Notes under the pieces: generated by a model
Database searches by the model: none
What the model saw: the letters and a program-made list of their open reading frames with translations, nothing else
What the model was told of the DNA's origin: nothing
Assembly (NCBI RefSeq): GCF_900130125.1
Contig: NZ_FQXY01000011.1
Location: forward strand, 1,554,748 to 1,618,747
Direction: 5' to 3'
Source of the DNA: Bacteroides congonensis
Lineage (GTDB): Bacteria > Bacteroidota > Bacteroidia > Bacteroidales > Bacteroidaceae
Length of the DNA stretch: 64,000 bases
Position numbers and translations under genes: made by a program
In this document: piece after piece, positions 51,407-60,419 of the stretch
Numbering within the stretch: the first letter of the stretch is position 1
Layout: each line of letters opens with the position of its first letter

Positions 51407-51706
51407 TTATGTATAATGTTTCTCGATAACCCCTTGCAGTTCGCTGCTATGGATTACGCCGGAATGTCTCCACACCGCTTCCCCATCCTTGAATACTATA
51501 AAGGTAGGTACGGCCTGTATACGATATTTAGTAGCCAGTTCTTCATGCTGGTCAACGTCTATCTTTACAATCCGGGCTTTGTCACCTACAACTAATTTCA
51601 GTTCTTCCAAAACGGGTTTCATTGCTTTACAAGGTCCGCACCATTCAGCAAAGAAATCAACCAAAACGGGTACCGGTGACTTTATCAAATCTTCAAACTT
51701 TTCCAT
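51407..51706 (-). CDS. trxA: Thioredoxin
   Basis: Cytoplasmic disulfide reductase of 99 residues: MEKFEDLIKSPVPVLVDFFAEWCGPCKAMKPVLEEL has Cys23/Cys26, and IVKIDVDQHEELATKYRIQAVPTFIVFKDGE has the cis-Pro and buried Asp region. There is no signal peptide, so it is the cytosolic member of the pair. A TATATTTG on the minus strand (51750-51757) is a likely -7 element. Cotranscribed with the periplasmic thioredoxin downstream. Confidence 0.93.
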   Translation of the reverse strand: MEKFEDLIKSPVPVLVDFFAEWCGPCKAMKPVLEELKLVVGDKARIVKIDVDQHEELATKYRIQAVPTFIVFKDGEAVWRHSGVIHSSELQGVIEKHYT

Positions 51707-51887
51707 AATCTTTCCTTTCTTAAAGTTAAATGGCAGCCATTGAAGACTGCAAATATAAATTCTATTTCATTAATATAACGGGAAAAAACTGTTTTTGTTC
51801 ACAAAATAGTAATCTTGAAAATATTATCTTGTAATGTAAAAGAGGGGACTTTACGTATCGAAAAACACAAAATGAAGGTACGAACAA

Positions 51888-51930
51888 AAGAAAAATGGAT
51901 AATGAGCGAATCAGGCTTCATTATCCATTT
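51888..51930 (-). terminator. Terminator of the S46 peptidase operon
   Basis: A perfect 13-bp stem (AAATGGATAATGA at 51893-51905 with TCATTATCCATTT at 51918-51930), 12-base loop, and on the minus strand a T-rich tail after the stem. It ends the peptidase gene 25 bases after its stop. Confidence 0.88.
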
Positions 51931-51954
51931 CTTCTTTATGAATGATATTTCTAA

Positions 51955-54114
51955 TTATTCCGCAATAGTCAATTCATCAATGATATGGGAAACTCCCGCA
52001 AATTTATCTATGATAAAGAGTGTATAGCGAATATCGACACAGGCGGCACGCTGTGATGAAGGACGGAAAGCAATGTCGCCCGTCAATCCTTCAAAGTTAC
52101 GGTCGAAAGCAGTTCCTACCAACTGACCTTTACCGTTGAAGACCGGACTACCGGAGTTTCCGCCTGTATTGTCAGTGTTTACAATAAAGCAGACGGGCAT
52201 TTCACCGTTTTTGCCATAGCGCCCATAGTCTTTGGCTGCGTATAACTCTTTCAGTTTTTGAGGTACAACAAATTCCCAGTTTCCCTGATCTTCTTTCTCC
52301 ATTACTCCTTTAAGGGTGGTATGGGCATCATAAACAGCACCGTCAAATGGTGCATAAGAAAGTACCTGACCGTATGTCAACCGTAAAGTAGAATTTGCAT
52401 CCGGATAAATAGGAATACTTTTTTCCTGTCTCATATCCATCATGCCTTTCACCCATACTTTGTGAGCGGCGTCGTAGTTCTGATTCGCTTCTTTCATGGC
52501 GATAGCCGTTTTCAGTATCCCGTCGGTAATGGAATATTTGAATAATACCATCCAGTCGTATCCTATTTTATACAAGCTCGGCTTTTTGATAAACTTCTCA
52601 AAATTTTGGGGACTGCCGAAGATGGAATGTTCGAAGCACTCATCGACGAATGCGTCGATATTACCTTTAAAACGTGAATTGATAATCTCAAAGATATTAA
52701 TCCGCTGTTCTGTCGGAATATACTTGGCATAAGTTTTCAGCATTTCTTTGCCGACCATTTTCTCCACTTCCGGAAAAGGAACATTGGCAAAATATTTATC
52801 AGCTTCTTTTTTCAGGTTTAGCTTTGCTTCTTTTATCTTCTCTTTATCTTTAGATTTCAAGGCAGCAACCATTTCCATTGTAGAAGGAATACGCATAAAA
52901 TCAAGGGCTGTTACCAATGCTTCATTAATAGCCTGCTGATGATAGAGAGCATCACGGCGATGAGCTACGATAGAACGGATTTCATCGAAAGCTTTCTGAT
53001 AAGAATCATCTCCTTTTTCATGTCCACGTGCCAAAAGTTCTTCTTGTTGTGCACGTTTGGTATCCAATACGTTGAGACGTACCAGACCTTCGTTCATACC
53101 GATGGCATTCTTCCAATAGTTGGCAGATGATGCATACTTGCTGGCATAATGAATACGTACGGCGGGATCTTTCAGCATTTGATCCATAAGTACCTTTTGA
53201 CGGGCCCCACGTACATGCTGACGCATGAAGTTGGTAGTCTGCATACGTTCTTCCACTTCATCGGAAATCATGTATCGCCAGTTGCGTCCGGGGAATCCCA
53301 TGACAAAGGTGAAGTCACCTTCCTGTACTCCGGCAAGGCTGATAGTCAGATGTTTCTTTACTTTCAAAGGAACGTTGTCTTTAGAATAGGCTGCCGGTTT
53401 TCCATCTTTATCCGCGTAAATACGGAAAAGAGAGAAGTCCCCCGTGTGACGCGGCCACATCCAATTATCCGTATCTGCTCCGAATTTACCAATGGAAGAA
53501 GGGGGCGCACCCACCATACGAATGTCGCTGTACACCGTTTTGATGAACATATAGTATTTGTTTCCACCATAGAAAGCCTTAAGCTCCAGTTTGGTGGCGG
53601 GAGTAATTTCTATATTCTCGGCTTTGGCAAAACGTTTTGCTACCTTGCTAAGATAGCTTGGTGACAGGTAGTTGATTCCTTCTGGATCCGGATCTTTCTT
53701 TAATTGCTCGGTGACATAATCGGTCACATCGAGAATACGGTCGATATATGTGACGGTAAGTCCCGGAGTAGGAAGCTCCGCCTCGCGGTTCATAGCCCAA
53801 AAACCTTCAGTCAGGTAATCATGCTCTACATTGCTATGCTGCTGGATAGCTCCATAACCGCAATGATGGTTTGTCAGAACCAGTCCTTCGGAAGAAATAA
53901 CCTCTCCCGTGCATCCACCGCCAAAGTGTACAACCGCATCTTTCAGAGAAAGACCGTTTGCGTTGTATACCTCTTCGACAGGAATTTCAAGACCAAGTTC
54001 ACGCATGGCAACTGCATTCTGAGTTTTCAGGTCGGTTAGCATCCACATGCCTTCGTCGGCGTGGATGCTGAGAGTTGCCAGTGAAAAGATGGTAAATAGG
54101 ATTTGTTTTCTCAT
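51955..54114 (-). CDS. S46 dipeptidyl-peptidase, predicted DPP11 type (Asp/Glu specific)
   Basis: A 719-residue exported serine peptidase that removes N-terminal dipeptides. Trypsin-like catalytic motifs are GLVLTNHHCGYGAIQQHS (catalytic His84) and DNTGGNSGSP with Ser654; the Asp region is PRHTGDFSLFRIYAD. Residue 672, in TAFDRNFEGL, is Arg. In Porphyromonas gingivalis, the equivalent position 673 is Arg in DPP11 (acidic P1) and Gly in DPP7 (hydrophobic P1), so this copy should be DPP11-like. The ATG directly follows the stop of the sister gene (TAAATG). Together the pair would digest oligopeptides in the periplasm, complementing each other's specificity. Signal peptide MRKQILFTIFSLATLSIHAD. 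Confidence 0.93.
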   Translation of the reverse strand: MRKQILFTIFSLATLSIHADEGMWMLTDLKTQNAVAMRELGLEIPVEEVYNANGLSLKDAVVHFGGGCTGEVISSEGLVLTNHHCGYGAIQQHSNVEHDYLTEGFWAMNREAELPTPGLTVTYIDRILDVTDYVTEQLKKDPDPEGINYLSPSYLSKVAKRFAKAENIEITPATKLELKAFYGGNKYYMFIKTVYSDIRMVGAPPSSIGKFGADTDNWMWPRHTGDFSLFRIYADKDGKPAAYSKDNVPLKVKKHLTISLAGVQEGDFTFVMGFPGRNWRYMISDEVEERMQTTNFMRQHVRGARQKVLMDQMLKDPAVRIHYASKYASSANYWKNAIGMNEGLVRLNVLDTKRAQQEELLARGHEKGDDSYQKAFDEIRSIVAHRRDALYHQQAINEALVTALDFMRIPSTMEMVAALKSKDKEKIKEAKLNLKKEADKYFANVPFPEVEKMVGKEMLKTYAKYIPTEQRINIFEIINSRFKGNIDAFVDECFEHSIFGSPQNFEKFIKKPSLYKIGYDWMVLFKYSITDGILKTAIAMKEANQNYDAAHKVWVKGMMDMRQEKSIPIYPDANSTLRLTYGQVLSYAPFDGAVYDAHTTLKGVMEKEDQGNWEFVVPQKLKELYAAKDYGRYGKNGEMPVCFIVNTDNTGGNSGSPVFNGKGQLVGTAFDRNFEGLTGDIAFRPSSQRAACVDIRYTLFIIDKFAGVSHIIDELTIAE

Positions 54115-56274
54115 TTATTCTACGATTGTCATTTCGTTAATCAGATGTCCGCAGTTGCCCAATTTCTCAAGGATGAACAGGACATAACGGATATCCAGGT
54201 TGATACAGCGTTGCAGGTTGTTGTCGAAGTTAATATCACCACTCAATGATTCCCAGTTGCCGTCAAAAGCACAACCGATCAGTTCTCCGTTTTCGTTCAA
54301 TACCGGGCTGCCGGAGTTACCACCGGTAATGTCGTTGGTAGAGAGGAAGCAAACAGGCATATCTCCGTTCGGTAAAGCATAACGTCCGTAATCCTTCTTT
54401 TCTATCAGTTCTTTCAGTTTGGCAGGTACAACAAATTCACGGTCTTCCGGGTTTTCTTTTTCAAGAATACCTTTGGTAGTAGTGTAATAGTTGTAGTGTA
54501 CGCCGTCTTTCGGATCATAAGGTTTCACGTTACCATAAGTCAGGCGAATGGTAAAGTTAGCATCCGGATAAGAAGGTACAGGCAGTTTCATTTCGCCAAG
54601 GCCACGGATATAGGTCTTGTGCAGCAAGGCGAGTTCCTGATCCATATCTTTCAGTTGTGAAACGATTTGCTCGAACAAGTCATATTTAGATTGGCAATAT
54701 TGTAAAGCCAGGTCGTTGTCGATAGCTTTCACTGTCGGCTTTTTGATGAACTTTTCAAAGTTTTCACGGTTGGCGAAGATGGAGTTGTCATACATATCGT
54801 CGATAAACTTGTCATAGTCGCCTTTGTATTTCTGTTCGATCACCTTGTAGATAGACGGACGCTGGTCAGCCGGAATCATTTCTGCGTAAAGCGGGAACAG
54901 AGCTTTGGCTACCTTACGGTCTACTTCGTGGTCGTAGTCCTTATTATGTATACCGTCATAGGTTTCTTTCAGAGCTTCTATGCGTGCGTTGATTAAAGAG
55001 TCGTTCTTTTCTACCAGTGCTTCCCGTGTTTTGGATAATAGGGTACTACCGAATTCGATAGCGCCGAAGAATGTTTCTCTTAAACAAGTGAACTGATAGT
55101 TGAGAGGAGCGGTTTTAGCTACCAGGTCATCTATTTTCTTTACTACCTCTGCGTATTCGGCATTGTTCTTTGCTTTAGCAAATTCTGCGAATTTAGCTTC
55201 CTGCGCAGCCTTTGTACCCAGCACGTCATTATCAATAATCGCTTTGTTCATTCCGATGGAGTTCTTCCAGTAGTTGCTGGAACCGGCATACTTGTTGGCA
55301 TACTGGATACGGATTTTGTCGCTGGCATTCATTACTTCTTTCAGGACAGCCAGGCGGGCACCCCGGATACGGATACGCGGTTCGTTTTCAGATTCCATAC
55401 GTTCTTTTACTTCCGATACAGTCAGATAACGACTTGTACTTCCGGGGAATCCCATGATCATTGCATAATCTCCTTCTTTCAGACCTTTGATGGAGATAGA
55501 CAAATGTTTCTTGGTTTTCAGAGGAGTATTGTCTGCACTGTATTCTGCCGGTTCACCATTAGCATCTGCATAGATACGGAACATGGAGAAGTCACCTGTG
55601 TGACGCGGCCACATCCAGTTATCCGTTTCACCGCCGAACTTACCGATAGAAGAAGGCGGTGCGGCAACCATACGTACGTCCGGATATATTTTCTTATAAA
55701 ACAGATAGAATTTATTTCCGGCATAGAACGGAAGTGCTTGCGGCACAATTCCTTTTTTATCTTTCAGATCACTTTTAGAGTAAAGTTCTTCTGCCAGTTT
55801 CTGAAGAAACGCACCTGTGAATGATTCTGATTCGGTGATTTCTTTAGCGGCGATTTTTGCGTTGACAATATCGGTAATATCTTCAATACGTTCGATAAAG
55901 GTGAATTTTAGTCCCGGAGTAGGAAGTTCCTTATCTCGGGAAGTAGCCCAGAAACCGTCGGTCAGATAATCGTGTTCAACGCTGCTGTGTTGTTGGATGG
56001 AAGCATAACCACAGTGATGGTTTGTCAGGATCAGACCTTCCGGTGAGATGATTTCTCCCGTACATCCCCCACCGAATATGCCGACAGCATCCTTTAGAGA
56101 TACACCGTTGGGATTATATAAATCTTGGGCTTCCAACTTTAAACCTTGTTTTTTCATCATATCTATGGAATGTTGCTGCTGCATCAGTTGCAATAACCAC
56201 ATACCTTCATCCGCCTTGGCGGAACATACGATCAGCGCAGTCAGCGCCAATAAATAAAGTCTTAGTCTATTCAT
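54115..56274 (-). CDS. S46 dipeptidyl-peptidase, predicted DPP7 type (hydrophobic P1)
   Basis: A 719-residue exported S46 peptidase, paralogue of the neighbour with identical length and catalytic layout: LILTNHHCGYASIQQHS with the catalytic His, TGGNSGSP with Ser654, PRHTGDFSMFRIYAD. Residue 672 in CAFDGNWESL is Gly, the DPP7-type residue that leaves an open S1 pocket for hydrophobic side chains. Signal peptide MNRLRLYLLALTALIVCSAKAD. Its stop abuts the DPP11-type gene and it starts 52 bases after the chuR-like gene, so all three may be one transcript. Confidence 0.94.
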   Translation of the reverse strand: MNRLRLYLLALTALIVCSAKADEGMWLLQLMQQQHSIDMMKKQGLKLEAQDLYNPNGVSLKDAVGIFGGGCTGEIISPEGLILTNHHCGYASIQQHSSVEHDYLTDGFWATSRDKELPTPGLKFTFIERIEDITDIVNAKIAAKEITESESFTGAFLQKLAEELYSKSDLKDKKGIVPQALPFYAGNKFYLFYKKIYPDVRMVAAPPSSIGKFGGETDNWMWPRHTGDFSMFRIYADANGEPAEYSADNTPLKTKKHLSISIKGLKEGDYAMIMGFPGSTSRYLTVSEVKERMESENEPRIRIRGARLAVLKEVMNASDKIRIQYANKYAGSSNYWKNSIGMNKAIIDNDVLGTKAAQEAKFAEFAKAKNNAEYAEVVKKIDDLVAKTAPLNYQFTCLRETFFGAIEFGSTLLSKTREALVEKNDSLINARIEALKETYDGIHNKDYDHEVDRKVAKALFPLYAEMIPADQRPSIYKVIEQKYKGDYDKFIDDMYDNSIFANRENFEKFIKKPTVKAIDNDLALQYCQSKYDLFEQIVSQLKDMDQELALLHKTYIRGLGEMKLPVPSYPDANFTIRLTYGNVKPYDPKDGVHYNYYTTTKGILEKENPEDREFVVPAKLKELIEKKDYGRYALPNGDMPVCFLSTNDITGGNSGSPVLNENGELIGCAFDGNWESLSGDINFDNNLQRCINLDIRYVLFILEKLGNCGHLINEMTIVE

Positions 56275-56326
56275 TAATTAAGTGATAAAAGTTAAATATA
56301 TGATTGTTAATATGTTCTGTTTCTGA

Positions 56327-57568
56327 TTATTCTGCTTTGAATGTTCCGTTCTTCAGGGCTTCCATAATATTTGCCGGTGGACGTTGGTTCATCAGTTCGT
56401 TTTTCATGAAGTCCATGTATGGAGCTACATGCTTGAAGAACTGATAGTATCCTTTGCATAAGTAATTCAAGCCGGGTTCGCCTTCCGATGTTTGGCTGAA
56501 ACGATTCTTCGGACATTCCCCGTTGCAGGCAAAGAGGAATTCACATTCCTTACATTGAACCGGAAGAGACTGATATTTCATGTTTCCGAAGTTATGCTGG
56601 CGTTCGCTATGCATCATTTCCACGAGTGTTTGGTTGTAGATATTTCCCAATTTATATTCGGGGAACACAAAGTGGTCACAGGAATAAACGTCTCCGTTAA
56701 ATTCCATCACACCGGCATGTCCACAGGTTTTTGCCATTGTACATACTCCAGGCTGTTCGCCCATCCAGTTGGCAAGGGTAGAGTCGAATATCTGTATGTA
56801 GTAGTTGCCTACATCTTCCTTTACCCATTCGTCAAAAAGAGTACAGAGGAACTTGCCCCACTGTTCGGGAGTGATTGAGAAGTCAGCCAACGTTCCTTCC
56901 TTGTTTTCTGCAAGAGAGGCGAGGTGTCGTCCGTCCTGATGCGGCAGGATACGCTCTACGATGGGAGCAAACTGAATATAGTGACAGCCTATCTCTTTGA
57001 AGAAATTGTAAAAATCCAGTGGATAGTCGGCATTGAAGTCATTGATAACAGCCATTGCATTCCATTCCACTTCATGTTTTTTCAGCAGATTGATGCCCTG
57101 CATTACTTTCACAAAAGAAGGTTTTCCCATCTTGTTTTTGCGGTACTCGTCGTGAAACTCCTGCGGCCCGTCGATAGAGACACCTACCAGCCAGTTGTTG
57201 TCGTGGAAAAACTTGCACCATTCATCGGTGAGCATTGTTCCGTTGGTCTGGATACAGTTGTCGATCGTACGTCCCCGGGCATACTTCTTTTGCAGTTCCA
57301 TCGCCTTTTTGTAGAAAGAGAGCGGTCGCATCAGCGTTTCTCCCCCGTGCCAGGTAAAAAGCACCTGCGGCATGGTCTGTGAGTTGATGTACTCGTCGAT
57401 AAACTTTTCAAGAAGTTCATCGCTCATTACGTGTTTCGGATTGTCTTTGTATAGATTTGCCTTCTCCAGATAGTAGCAATAATCGCATGCAAGATTGCAT
57501 ACGGCACCTACTGGCTTTACCATCACATAAAGCGGTTTGGCAAAAGGGGCATAAGTCGATGTTTTCAT
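56327..57568 (-). CDS. chuR: Anaerobic sulfatase-maturating enzyme (radical SAM)
   Basis: Converts an active-site Cys or Ser of sulfatases to formylglycine. 413 residues from ATG 57568: PLYVMVKPVGAVCNLACDYCYYLEKANLY carries the SAM-cluster CX3CX2C (Cys24, Cys28, Cys31). The C-terminal SPASM-type cysteine sets are in GVCTMAKTCGHAGVMEFNGDVYSCDHFVFPEYKLGN and VQCKECEFLFACNGECPKNRF. Sequence and length match the B. thetaiotaomicron ChuR/anSME protein, originally found as a regulator of chondroitin and heparin use because it activates all sulfatases. The open frame reaches 57709, but the extra 47 residues are not part of the family. No sulfatase gene lies in the window. Confidence 0.95.
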   Translation of the reverse strand: MKTSTYAPFAKPLYVMVKPVGAVCNLACDYCYYLEKANLYKDNPKHVMSDELLEKFIDEYINSQTMPQVLFTWHGGETLMRPLSFYKKAMELQKKYARGRTIDNCIQTNGTMLTDEWCKFFHDNNWLVGVSIDGPQEFHDEYRKNKMGKPSFVKVMQGINLLKKHEVEWNAMAVINDFNADYPLDFYNFFKEIGCHYIQFAPIVERILPHQDGRHLASLAENKEGTLADFSITPEQWGKFLCTLFDEWVKEDVGNYYIQIFDSTLANWMGEQPGVCTMAKTCGHAGVMEFNGDVYSCDHFVFPEYKLGNIYNQTLVEMMHSERQHNFGNMKYQSLPVQCKECEFLFACNGECPKNRFSQTSEGEPGLNYLCKGYYQFFKHVAPYMDFMKNELMNQRPPANIMEALKNGTFKAE

Positions 57569-57672
57569 AACTGCAAAATTAGGTAATCTAAATGAAAAAA
57601 AATCGCTTATACGTATGTTTATAAGGATTATTAAAGAAAAGAGACTTACAAGATTTAAATATTGATAAAATG

Positions 57673-57704
57673 TTTCCTTGAATTCTGAATCAGTTGTACC
57701 TTTG
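57673..57704 (+). promoter_or_regulatory. Promoter candidate for the DUF4369 gene
   Basis: TTTC (57673-57676), 20 bases, TACCTTTG (57697-57704). The -7 is a full consensus match; the -33 differs in one base. Confidence 0.55.
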
Positions 57705-57726
57705 CACACAGAATTTTAATGAATAG

Positions 57727-58461
57727 ATGAACGTGAATAAAATTTTGCCTTTTTTGCTTTTGCTTCCATTTCTGGCTTCTTGCACCAGTAAGTACAAGAT
57801 TGAAGGAACATCTTCAGTAAACAGTCTGGATGGAAAAATGTTGTATCTTAAATCCCTGAACGACGGCGAATGGGTAAAACTGGATTCCGCTGAAGTGGTG
57901 CATGGAGGATTCTCTATGAAAGGGAAAATAGATTCTGTGCAGATGGTAACGCTCTACATGGATAATGAAAGCATCATGCCGATTGTGCTGGAAAAAGGCA
58001 AGATTACGGTAACTATCAGCAATACCGACCTGAAAGCAGTGGGTACACCTCTGAACGTGGCATTGTATGAGTTCATCGACAAAAGAAATAAGCTGGAAGA
58101 AAGCATCGGTGAACTGGAACAGAAAGAAACCCGCATGGTGATGGACGGTGGCGATCTGGAAGAGATTCATTCACAACTCATGGTGGAAGGCGATTCACTG
58201 ATGAAAGAAATGAACCAGTATGTAAAAACTTTCATCTCGACCAATTATGAGAATGTGCTCGGGCCGAGTGTGTTCATGATGCTTTGCAGTTCCTTGCCAT
58301 ATCCTGTTATGACTCCCCAGATAGATGATATAATAAAAGATGCCCCTTATTCTTTTAAGAGTAATAAACTCGTGCGTGAGTTCCTTTCCAAAGCGAAAGA
58401 GAATATGAAATTGATAGAAGAGCATCAACGTTTGGAACAAAATACTCCGACAAATAAGTAA
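57727..58461 (+). CDS. DUF4369-family lipoprotein
   Basis: A 244-residue lipoprotein (lipobox PFLASC). Residues about 20-110 match the DUF4369 pattern: YKIEGTSSVNSLDGKMLYLKSLNDGEWVKLDSAEVVHGGFSMKGKIDSVQMVTLYMD (fragment), then IMPIVLEKGKITVTISNTDLKAVGTPLN, followed by a helical region rich in Glu and Lys. DUF4369 often precedes a thioredoxin/AhpC domain; here the C-terminal thioredoxin domain is absent. Function unknown. It starts 42 bases before the next gene's ATG and may share a transcript with it. Confidence 0.82.
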   Translation: MNVNKILPFLLLLPFLASCTSKYKIEGTSSVNSLDGKMLYLKSLNDGEWVKLDSAEVVHGGFSMKGKIDSVQMVTLYMDNESIMPIVLEKGKITVTISNTDLKAVGTPLNVALYEFIDKRNKLEESIGELEQKETRMVMDGGDLEEIHSQLMVEGDSLMKEMNQYVKTFISTNYENVLGPSVFMMLCSSLPYPVMTPQIDDIIKDAPYSFKSNKLVREFLSKAKENMKLIEEHQRLEQNTPTNK

Positions 58462-58503
58462 ACTTTGAGTTTTTTGCGTATTTTTGCGTAAAACTCAAGA
58501 AAA

Positions 58504-60255
58504 ATGAAAACGACTACTTCTGTATTTGCCGCTTTCTTTTTTATTTCTATCTTATTAATCTCGTGTCATAAGGATTCGGATGTCCTCAACAGGACTTTTT
58601 CCAAAGTGGAAGAGTATATGGACATCTGCCCGGACACAGCCTTGTATATTTTAAATTCAATACCTAATCCGGAGAACCTGCGTGGCAAGGCAGGGGCTGA
58701 TTATGCGTTGCTGATGACGGAGGCTATGGATAAGAATTATATGAAATTTAGTTCTGATTCATTGATGGTATTGGCTTTGGAATACTATATGCCGGATAAG
58801 CGAGAACCCTTTATGCGTGCAAAGGCTCAGTTTTATTACGGACGGGTGTTGTTGGAGTCTGATAAGGCCGAAGAAGCCTTGGGCTATTTCCTTTCTGCAA
58901 AAGAATACTTTGCAAGTGTCCGAAACGATGAACTACTGGCATTGGTCGCTGAAGAAACGGGTAAAGTAAAACGAAAACAAAAAATACATGCCGAAGCTTT
59001 AGAAGATTTTCGGGAGGCATTTGCCATGCACAAACAATTGGGCGATTCTATGGGAATCGTGCGATCCAGCCTTCATATGGCACGTTCCTTTTTGTTTGAG
59101 AATCAGTGGGACAGTAGTTATTATTATTATAAATATGCTTTAGAGTTAACTGAACTGAAGAAATATCCATTCGAGATTTCTATTCTGCATGAACTGGGAA
59201 TATTATACCGTTCAATGGGGAATTTGGATGCTGCCGAACCTTATTTTCTGTCTGCATATCAGAAAGAAACTGATGAGGAGAAGAAGTATATGGAATGTTT
59301 GTCTTTGGGCTATCTGTATATGCAGATGGGAAGAATACAGGATGCACGGAAATATCTGAAGCTGAGTATGAATGCTACCCATCCATATACACGGATTGAT
59401 GCTTATACTTATTTGTATTTTTTGGAAAAAGATATTGATAATTTTGAAGAAGCCATAATTTATCATGAGAAGGCGGATTCCATTACTAATGCGATGGAAA
59501 AGGTTAACTCCGGCGAATTGATTGTCCGTTTGCAGAAAGAATATGAGAAAGTGAAGCTTTGGAATGATAATTTGCGGATGAAGATACAGTATACAAGTTT
59601 TGCCTTGTGGAGTGTAGCCTCTTTTCTGATAGTAGCTTTTTGCATGTGTTATTATTATTGTAAAAATAGGGAACATAAGAATAAAATTATCGAAATTGAA
59701 TCGCAAATCAAAGAAAATGAGGAACAAATAAAGTGTTATCAGCAGGAAATAGATGAAATTCAGAAATCAAAGGAGCGAATGTTGGAAGAGAACAGGATGC
59801 TCGAAGAAACCCGACTGAAAGTTGGTGAACTGAATGGTAAAATCATTCTTTTGAGCATGCAGAATAAGACATTATCGGGACTGCTCAAGGAATTAGGGGG
59901 AGAATTGACAGTAGGAACCTCTTCCGAACAATATATATCAGCTTTTCGTTTATTGCTCGCTATAAGGGAGGGTACGCTGAGAGGTAAATTGTCGGCTGGG
60001 GAGCGTTATAAATTATTCAGCTTGTTCGATTTGCTTTACTGTAATTATGTAACCCGTTTACTTGAAAAAACTCCTTCGTTGACTAAACGTGATCTTGAAA
60101 TCTGTTGCTTCCTCAAGTTTGGACTGAATAATGAAGAGCTGGCACGTATTTTCCAAACTTCTTCTGACTCTGTAACTAAAGCAAAGGGAAGGTTAAAAGG
60201 GCGTTTGGGTATTTCTTCACAAGATGATTTGGCTGTTTATTTGGGCGGATTTTGA
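58504..60255 (+). CDS. Membrane-spanning TPR regulator with C-terminal HTH
   Basis: A 583-residue one-protein sensor-regulator candidate. The N-terminus has a lipobox-like signal peptide (ISILLISC), followed by TPR-type helical repeats (about 60-345: AKAQFYYGRVLLESDKAEEALGYFLSAKEYFA, EDFREAFAMHKQLGD, AEPYFLSAYQKETDEEKKYMECLSLGYLYMQMG), one strong transmembrane helix (about 365-387, SFALWSVASFLIVAFCMCYYYC), a coiled coil (about 390-460) and a C-terminal LuxR/sigma-region-4-like helix-turn-helix (525-583, LTKRDLEICCFLKFGLNNEELARIFQTSSDSVTKAKGRLKGRLG). TPRs would face the periplasm and the HTH the cytoplasm. Such architecture is common in Bacteroides and usually without known target. The downstream gene at 60420 has its own promoter. 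Confidence 0.85.
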   Translation: MKTTTSVFAAFFFISILLISCHKDSDVLNRTFSKVEEYMDICPDTALYILNSIPNPENLRGKAGADYALLMTEAMDKNYMKFSSDSLMVLALEYYMPDKREPFMRAKAQFYYGRVLLESDKAEEALGYFLSAKEYFASVRNDELLALVAEETGKVKRKQKIHAEALEDFREAFAMHKQLGDSMGIVRSSLHMARSFLFENQWDSSYYYYKYALELTELKKYPFEISILHELGILYRSMGNLDAAEPYFLSAYQKETDEEKKYMECLSLGYLYMQMGRIQDARKYLKLSMNATHPYTRIDAYTYLYFLEKDIDNFEEAIIYHEKADSITNAMEKVNSGELIVRLQKEYEKVKLWNDNLRMKIQYTSFALWSVASFLIVAFCMCYYYCKNREHKNKIIEIESQIKENEEQIKCYQQEIDEIQKSKERMLEENRMLEETRLKVGELNGKIILLSMQNKTLSGLLKELGGELTVGTSSEQYISAFRLLLAIREGTLRGKLSAGERYKLFSLFDLLYCNYVTRLLEKTPSLTKRDLEICCFLKFGLNNEELARIFQTSSDSVTKAKGRLKGRLGISSQDDLAVYLGGF

Positions 60256-60363
60256 TAAATAAAAAATGAATTGTCCGGTTCTGTTTTTAAATAGTATTTG
60301 TATTTTATTGATTATTAGTTGTTTAAGTTTTGTTCTGTATACTAAATTTGTCCGGGTGACTTT

Positions 60364-60395
60364 TTTGGCGTTTTTCGATATATGCTGTACTTTTG
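60364..60395 (+). promoter_or_regulatory. Sigma-ABfr promoter upstream of the GT-B-like gene
   Basis: TTTG (60364-60367), 20 bases, TACTTTTG (60388-60395): full consensus at the optimal spacing. Expected start near 60400-60403, about 18 bases before ATG 60420. Confidence 0.75.
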
Positions 60396-60419
60396 GGCAG
60401 ACAAAAACCAAATAGCTAT

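Noticed and set aside
57569..57709. 47-residue N-terminal extension of the radical SAM maturase
   Set aside because: The extension is hydrophobic and unrelated to the family; the conserved protein starts at MKTSTYAPFAKP (57568).
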